From: Pseudomonadota bacterium
Lineage (GTDB): Bacteria; Myxococcota_A; Polyangia; Polyangiales; Polyangiaceae
Reading direction: 5' to 3'
NCBI GenBank assembly: GCA_023423895.1
Contig: JAFAER010000011.1
Coordinates: 162,312-226,311 of the forward strand
DNA: 64,000 nucleotides
Position 1 is the first letter of the stretch; every line of letters starts with the position of its first letter. Made by a program: the position numbers and the translations under genes. Shown in pieces: positions 58,988 through 64,000 of this stretch. A model generated the notes under the pieces. That model was not told the origin of the DNA and did no database searches. It saw only the letters and a program-made list of their open reading frames with translations.

Positions 58988-59021
58988 GGGGCCGGTCGTC
59001 TGCGCGACGCCGACCGGCCCC
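58988..59021. terminator. Hairpin between convergent hisD and histone-like gene
   Basis: GGGGCCGGTCG (58988-58998) and CGACCGGCCCC (59011-59021) pair perfectly with a 12-base loop. It lies 21 bases after the hisD stop and 71 bases beyond the stop of the convergent gene. Symmetry suits ending both transcripts. A clear T-tract is lacking. Confidence 0.6.
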
Positions 59022-59092
59022 TTCGCACGGCGCGACCGTCGAGAGCGCGAGTTGCTCCTATCGCGGTCGCTTCGGCGCGCGGCCGAGATCCG

Positions 59093-59542
59093 TCAGGAAG
59101 ACTGGATGGTCTCCATCACCTCGTCGACCTCGTCGAGCATCTTGTCGAAGTCGGGCCGCAGAGACGACGACTTCGGCAGTAGCTTGTCGAGCTCGCCCAT
59201 CCTCTCGACGACGTCCCAGGCGTTGTCGATTTGACCGTTGTCGTTGTCGTCGAGGAGAGCGGCAACTTCCTTCTCGATCGCGCTGGGCTTGGCCTTGCCC
59301 TTCGCCTTCGCAGGCGCCTTCGTCTTGGTCTTCGCGGGCGCCTTGGCCTTCGCAGGCGCCTTGGCCTTGGCCTTCGCAGGCGCCTTGGCCTTGGTCTTCG
59401 CGGGTGCCTTGGCCTTGGCCTTCGCAGGCGCCGTGGCCTTGGCCTTCGCAGGCGCCTTGGCCTTGGCCTTCGCAGGCGCCTTGGCCTTGGTCTTCGCGGG
59501 TGCCTTGGCCTTCGTCTTTGCCTTTGCCTTTGCCTTTGCCAT
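59093..59542 (-). CDS. Lysine/alanine/proline-rich histone H1-like protein
   Basis: 149 residues. Residues 1-85 are almost only Lys, Ala and Pro in AKAKAPAK/TKAKAPAK units, like AlgP/histone H1-type DNA-binding tails. Residues about 86-149 are acidic and helical (AIEKEVAALLDDNDNGQID, WDVVERMGELDKLLPK, DEVDEVMETIQSS) and include a partial EF-hand-like loop DDNDNGQID. Known relatives compact or regulate DNA; here nucleic-acid binding by the tail is likely and the acidic part may balance or bind metal. The ATG at 59542 follows GAGGAAGC. Repeated 24-bp and 18-bp units could change the number of repeats. Confidence 0.85.
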   Translation of the reverse strand: MAKAKAKAKTKAKAPAKTKAKAPAKAKAKAPAKAKATAPAKAKAKAPAKTKAKAPAKAKAKAPAKAKAPAKTKTKAPAKAKGKAKPSAIEKEVAALLDDNDNGQIDNAWDVVERMGELDKLLPKSSSLRPDFDKMLDEVDEVMETIQSS

Positions 59543-60106
59543 CTCGTGCTTCCTCTTCGTGTCGACGGAGTGCTCCCCGTCCGGGACGGTGTCTCAGTAT
59601 CACGAAGCTGATCCGGAAAGGTGCACGCGCACGTCGCTGCGTCGCCAGGTGGCGACGCGCACGGGAGCTCTTCCGCAGGTACCGCCACGTGCGCCGACGC
59701 GGCACATTCGATCGAGCGGAGGATGCGCGCGTCTCGCAAGCCACGATGCTGCGCGCGGACGCCGATCCTCGGCGCCAGCGACGACGCGCTTCGGCGCCGA
59801 GACAAATGGCGGCGTGTTCACGCGCCTCGAAGGTCGAGAGAGCACCACGCGTGTGCTCGTGAGCACGAATCGCTCGACGGCGCGATGCGCGACATCGTGC
59901 GTGACGGCACTGTTCGATGGAGCGTGCCTCGCTGTCGATCGCGATCGAATGTGGTCCTCGCCCTGACGCAGATGTCGAATCCCATCCGGATACGACGCGT
60001 CGCGCACCGACTCGCGCCTGACGGGAGCGCAAGTTGCAATCGCGCGCGGCCGTAACTTGGCGCGCGCTCGGGCTCGATCTGCAGCGCGACGGAGGAGGAG
60101 GTCGGG
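59543..60106. other. 564-bp gene-free divergent region
   Basis: Between the divergent histone-like and metalloprotease genes. It must contain both promoters, but no -10/-35 pair stands out; the GGAGGAGGAGG just before 60107 is the metalloprotease ribosome site. No repeat copy related to the 1291-1812 family is present. Open frames in several registers show no family motifs. Confidence 0.5.
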
Positions 60107-63100
60107 ATGTCTTCGATGTGGTTCGCCAGATTGGCTGCGACGGCGCTCGTCATGGGCGTGGTTGCGAGCTCCGCAGGTGCGGTGGGTTGTGCTGCGGAGC
60201 GCGATCCGATCAATCGCGTTCAAGCGAACGCGATCCCGAAGAGCTTCTTCGTGGGCCAGAAGCTCAATGACGCGAGCGACGATCCCGAGTTTTACGCGCG
60301 CTCGATGGTGATCGACGTGCCGTACGGCGAGTCGGGCTCCGACTTCCTGATGTTCACGAACACCATCAACTCGACGTCGAAGATCAAGTGGTCGATCGAG
60401 GAGAACAACCTCATCGGACGCGTGAGCTTCGAGCGCATCGACGGCACCGACGGCAAAGGACTGCCACCCGGCAAAGACGCCGAGCGCGATCCGAACAGAC
60501 CGCTGGCCCAGAACGACGGCGTGGTCGTCTACAACTTCCGGATCCTCAGCCAGTTCGACATCCGGCGTCAGTACAACGCGCAGACGGGTGAAGAGGCGAA
60601 CGTCATCGAGGAGAACACGACCGACCGCCGCTGGCAGGATCGCGAGTACATCCGCGTCGACTTCTCGCAGAACCTCGTCACGACCGCCTACGACTTCGAC
60701 ACGCTCTCGCTCCTCGGCGTGCTCAACGGCATCAAGTATTCGCCGATGCAGTTCGACGTTCGCAATCCGAACGACGAGAACGCGCCCGTCTACGACGTGA
60801 AGAACGGGTACTTCGACGTCACGAACAAGCTCTTCGCAGAGCCGCAGATGATCAATCTCGGCTCGGTGCAGATCCCGGGCTGTCTCCTGCCAAACCTGAT
60901 CCGGGGCGGCACCGAGCCCACCGGCAACTGCAATCCAAACGAGATCACGGTGCGACACGCCTTCAAGCGCGTGACGAACACCGACTACGAGCCGATGAAC
61001 TGGGACGGCCAGCGGTTCGAGACCTACGGCGCGTTCACGACGGAGCGCAACGGGTACGCGCGCGACTACGGCCTCGCGGACGCGAACTGGAAGCGCCACA
61101 TCAGCCGCTACAACATCTGGGAGCGCAGCCACGTCTACGAGAACCCGGAGAAGATGGAAGGCGCGACGGCGTGCGATCACGACGTCCAGTGCGTCACCGT
61201 CGGCGGCATCGACGGCATCTCGCGATGCGACACGTTCAATCGTAAGTGCACGCTTCCGTATCAGTCACGCAAGGAGAAGCCGGTCGTCTGGCACTATGCA
61301 GACGGGAGCAACCCCGAGTTCTTCGAGGCGACGCGTGAGGCTGCCGAGGAGTGGGACGTCGCCATGCGGTCCGCAGTGCAGACCGCGAAGTACGCGGAGT
61401 GCATGCGCTGGGGGAACCTCTCCCAGGACGGGAAGAGCTGCCCCGAGCAGTTCCCCGGCGTGATCGACGGCAACTTCGCGGACGAGGAAGACGCGATCTA
61501 CCTCGTGAAGGAGGTACAGGCGTGCCGCCGCGAGGCGCTCGTAGCCGGCAAGAAGGATCCCGTCCTCGAGTGCAGCGCGCTCGCCGATCAGCTCGCTGAT
61601 CAACGCGGCTACGCGCCGTCCGTACGCTCGCTCGCGAAGATGCCGGAGATGGTCATCCTCTGCCACAGCCCGGTCGGCAAAGAAGACCCGGCGGTTTGCG
61701 GCAAGCCCGGCACCGTCGCGCGGCTCGGCGACCTTCGCTTTCATCTCGTGACGGCGGTTGCCAGTCCGCAGACGAGCTCGCCGTGGGGCATCATGACGGA
61801 CTCGAACGATCCGCTCACGGGCGAGCACGTCGCGGCGAGCATGAACGTCTGGACGCACGTGAACGACATGTTCGCGCGCGGGCTCATCGATACGTTCCGC
61901 TACATCGGCGGGGAGCTCACGACCGAAGAGATCACGGACGGGACCTACATCAACAAGTGGGTCGAGGCCGCGCGTAGCTCCAACGGCCTCGGTCTGGCGC
62001 CCGTCATCGGGAAGGACGAGATCGACAAGCGCGTCGCCTCCGTCGCGGGGACGACGGTGGAGAAGCTCCGCGCGCTCGAGGCCAAGCAAGAGAAGCGACG
62101 GCCGATGAAGGGCAAGCTCTCGGTCCAGCGCTCGCCGCTCGAGAACGCGCTCATCGCGGATCTGCAGCGCGTCGCTCACACGAAGGCGTCGTTCGACGCG
62201 CCTTCGACGTGGGCGCCCGTCTACGAGGCGCGCATGAACCAGCTCCGCGGCACGCCGGGTGAGGCGGCACTCGTCACGCCCGCGATGCAGGAGCTCGCGA
62301 AGTCGGCGCTCGGCCAGCTCGGTGCGAGCGGCGCGATGGTCGGCGCGAACCCGCAGAACGCGCTGACCGCGGCGGCGTCCCCGCTGCAAGGCCTCAATCC
62401 CAAGCTGCAGCAGACGCTCGAGCACCGGCTCGAGAACGCTCTCGCGGCGCGAGGCGCCTGCATCATGAGCTACGAGGCGCTTGCGCCGCTCGGATACGCC
62501 GCGCTCGCCGAGGAGCTACAGGTGAAGTTCGGGCGGTTCAACCCGAACGACCCCGACGCGGTGCAACTCCAGCGCGCCGATCGGATGAAGAGCTGGCTTG
62601 CGCGGCGGGCCCACTACTCGATCGTCGCGCACGAGATGGGACACTCCTTCGCGCTCCGGCACAACTTCGTCGGCTCGTCGGACTCGTGGAACTACCGCCC
62701 GCAGTACTGGGCGCTCCGCACGAACGGCAAGACGGTCAAGTCGGAGTGTCCGGAGGACGCCACGGGCGCCGTCGACGGTTCGACCTGCGTGGGGCCGCGC
62801 TGGCTCGACAAGGTCACCGCGAACGAGCAGCGGAACCTCATCGCGATGTGGGCGCAGTCGTCGTCGATGGAGTACGCCGGTGAACCTGCGCAGGATCTAC
62901 TCGGCATCGGCGCGTACGACTTCGGCGCGGCGCGCATGTTCTATGGCGACAGCGTCGCGGTCTACCAAGACGCACGCTTCCAGAAGGGCAAAGACGCCGG
63001 CAACTACGCCGCCGATCACCAGAACGACTTCGGCGGCCTGCTCGGCTTCCGCTACGGGAGCTTCTCGAACCCGTTCCACTACTCGCAGCTCGACAACAAG

Positions 63101-64000
63101 GTCGGCCTGATCGAGCGGTGCGACGCCGTCGATCCGCAGGCGTTCCGTCCCGCGGCCTGGGATGAGGCGCGCGACGGCCTCTGGAGCCCGCTACTCGACG
63201 GTCACATCGTTACGAACGAGTCCGGGCGCGCGATCAAGTGCACGCAGCCCAGGGTCGACTTCGTCCAGTGGGACTCGATGAAGTCCACGGAGGACAAGAC
63301 GCACACGGTCGATCGCGCGAACCGCGTCCGCGTCCCGCATGCCTTCGCCTCGGACAACTGGGCGGACCTCGGCAACGTCGCGGTCTACCGCCACGACAAC
63401 GGCGCCGACCTCTACGAGACGATGCACTTCTGGCAGGCGCAGCAGGAGATGAACCACATCTTCACATCGTACCGGCGCGGGCGCCGCGACTTCAGCATCT
63501 GGGGGTCCTTCCAGCGAACGCTCTCGCGCTACCACGAGAAGATGCGCGACGGCGCGAAGGCCATCGGTCTCTTCGTCAACCTCGCGCGCGACACCGTCGC
63601 CCACTACAACAGCGGCGGCGACGATCCCGAGGCGTTCGTCGGCGACATCCTGAAGCAGGTCGCCGTCGAGAGCACCATCGCGAGCTCGATCGCGTTCGAT
63701 CAGTTCACCCACGTCTTCGCGCGCCCGCAGCCCGGCAAACACGGCAAGGTCGGCAACGAAGACGTGCCCGAGGGCACGACGATCGCGCGCTCGTGGGACG
63801 GCACCGGCTTCGCCGACAAGGGCCAGCTGCCGCTCCTCAACGTCGCCAACGGCGTCACCGGCGGCTTCGGGACGATCTCGCTCGGCGGTCTCCCCGTCGA
63901 GAACGCGCTCGATCGCAGCCAGGGCCGTGACTACAACCAGGCGTACACGCTCAACGTCGGCTCGTACTACGAGAAGGCGTACACGGCGTACCTGATGACG
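60107..64000 (+). CDS. Large zinc-metalloprotease-like lipoprotein, C-terminus beyond window edge
   Basis: At least 1298 residues; the frame is open to the window edge. The ATG at 60107 follows GGAGGAGGAGGTCGGG. The signal ends SAGAVGC, a lipobox. A Cys-rich module (CDHDVQCVTVGGIDGISRC) lies near residue 350. The zinc site HEMGHSFALRHNF is at about 842-854, an extended HExxHxxxxRH pattern of zincin metalloproteases that resembles the large DUF4953-type proteins. The long N-terminal part (beta-rich, YDFDTLSLLG) is probably the pro- or binding domain. Surface or outer-membrane protease, possibly for predation or nutrition; the substrate is unknown. Confidence 0.85.
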   Translation, partial: MSSMWFARLAATALVMGVVASSAGAVGCAAERDPINRVQANAIPKSFFVGQKLNDASDDPEFYARSMVIDVPYGESGSDFLMFTNTINSTSKIKWSIEENNLIGRVSFERIDGTDGKGLPPGKDAERDPNRPLAQNDGVVVYNFRILSQFDIRRQYNAQTGEEANVIEENTTDRRWQDREYIRVDFSQNLVTTAYDFDTLSLLGVLNGIKYSPMQFDVRNPNDENAPVYDVKNGYFDVTNKLFAEPQMINLGSVQIPGCLLPNLIRGGTEPTGNCNPNEITVRHAFKRVTNTDYEPMNWDGQRFETYGAFTTERNGYARDYGLADANWKRHISRYNIWERSHVYENPEKMEGATACDHDVQCVTVGGIDGISRCDTFNRKCTLPYQSRKEKPVVWHYADGSNPEFFEATREAAEEWDVAMRSAVQTAKYAECMRWGNLSQDGKSCPEQFPGVIDGNFADEEDAIYLVKEVQACRREALVAGKKDPVLECSALADQLADQRGYAPSVRSLAKMPEMVILCHSPVGKEDPAVCGKPGTVARLGDLRFHLVTAVASPQTSSPWGIMTDSNDPLTGEHVAASMNVWTHVNDMFARGLIDTFRYIGGELTTEEITDGTYINKWVEAARSSNGLGLAPVIGKDEIDKRVASVAGTTVEKLRALEAKQEKRRPMKGKLSVQRSPLENALIADLQRVAHTKASFDAPSTWAPVYEARMNQLRGTPGEAALVTPAMQELAKSALGQLGASGAMVGANPQNALTAAASPLQGLNPKLQQTLEHRLENALAARGACIMSYEALAPLGYAALAEELQVKFGRFNPNDPDAVQLQRADRMKSWLARRAHYSIVAHEMGHSFALRHNFVGSSDSWNYRPQYWALRTNGKTVKSECPEDATGAVDGSTCVGPRWLDKVTANEQRNLIAMWAQSSSMEYAGEPAQDLLGIGAYDFGAARMFYGDSVAVYQDARFQKGKDAGNYAADHQNDFGGLLGFRYGSFSNPFHYSQLDNKVGLIERCDAVDPQAFRPAAWDEARDGLWSPLLDGHIVTNESGRAIKCTQPRVDFVQWDSMKSTEDKTHTVDRANRVRVPHAFASDNWADLGNVAVYRHDNGADLYETMHFWQAQQEMNHIFTSYRRGRRDFSIWGSFQRTLSRYHEKMRDGAKAIGLFVNLARDTVAHYNSGGDDPEAFVGDILKQVAVESTIASSIAFDQFTHVFARPQPGKHGKVGNEDVPEGTTIARSWDGTGFADKGQLPLLNVANGVTGGFGTISLGGLPVENALDRSQGRDYNQAYTLNVGSYYEKAYTAYLMT

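Overview
The window is high-GC DNA (strong G/C third-position bias) from what looks like a myxobacterium-type genome (phylum Myxococcota, probably the Polyangiales side). The reasons are many eukaryote-like Ser/Thr kinases, PEGA-domain surface proteins, AgmX/PglI-type and DUF4388 proteins, a DUF6184-type lipoprotein, Cys-rich lipoproteins, a lysine/alanine-rich histone-like protein and a large secreted HExxH metalloprotease. This is an inference from gene content; no rRNA or other phylogenetic marker was available. No tRNA, rRNA, CRISPR array, insertion sequence or prophage was seen. The first and last genes run off the window edges.

Layout. 1-3.6 kb: a PilZ protein, a 1.05-kb gene-free stretch with two copies of a structured repeat, and an acyl-CoA carboxylase beta subunit. 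3.7-9.05 kb: a membrane Ser/Thr kinase, a PEGA protein and a VWA-like lipoprotein. 9.06-14.8 kb (minus strand): parvulin-type lipoprotein, lysine 2,3-aminomutase-like enzyme, PEGA/porin-like protein and a two-domain methyltransferase. 15.0-16.2 kb: pyrH and a small membrane protein. 16.2-21.8 kb (minus): kinase, two overlapping pseudo-receiver proteins, dapF and a DUF167 protein. 21.8-26.6 kb (plus): aroC, an aroK-aroB fusion, a sigma-70 factor and two small genes. 26.6-32.1 kb (minus): a third copy of the structured repeat, an HtrA-type protease, a double-GNAT protein, truA, two tiny lipoproteins, an AgmX/PglI-type protein and rsmD. 32.2-38.4 kb: a PEGA protein, dapB-dapA, a DnaJ/TPR protein, a short-chain dehydrogenase and a sigma-54 activator without receiver. 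38.9-44.3 kb (plus): FHA-GGDEF diguanylate cyclase overlapping a GH1 lipoprotein, a LuxR-type regulator, an SCP2 protein and a CaiB/BaiF CoA-transferase. 44.4-49.6 kb: a small membrane protein, a DUF2325 protein, an orphan MshEN protein and a large kinase-ATPase. 49.6-57.2 kb: MBL hydrolase, AmrS-type radical SAM enzyme, two divergent lipoproteins, a small ORF with a perfect 18-bp inverted repeat, a HAD-type phosphatase, an NTF2-like protein, upp and a SUKH protein. 57.6-64 kb: hisD, the histone-like protein and the metalloprotease.

How it fits together. Housekeeping biosynthesis is spread in small units: DAP/lysine (dapA, dapB, dapF), shikimate (aroC, aroKB), histidine (hisD), pyrimidine salvage and UMP phosphorylation (upp, pyrH). 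Around these sit signalling genes on two themes: Ser/Thr phosphorylation (three kinases plus FHA) and c-di-GMP (PilZ, an active-looking GGEEF enzyme, a degenerate GGDEF protein, MshEN).

Most unusual. A dispersed element of about 165 bp occurs three times (1291-1454, 1646-1812 and, on the minus strand, 26667-26831). Each copy ends in a long hairpin with an invariant eight-cytosine loop, base changes between copies keep the pairing, and two copies carry a T-tract. It behaves like an undescribed structured repeat or small-RNA/terminator family. Several gene-free stretches also hold short-unit tandem repeats (9, 10, 11 and 22 bp).
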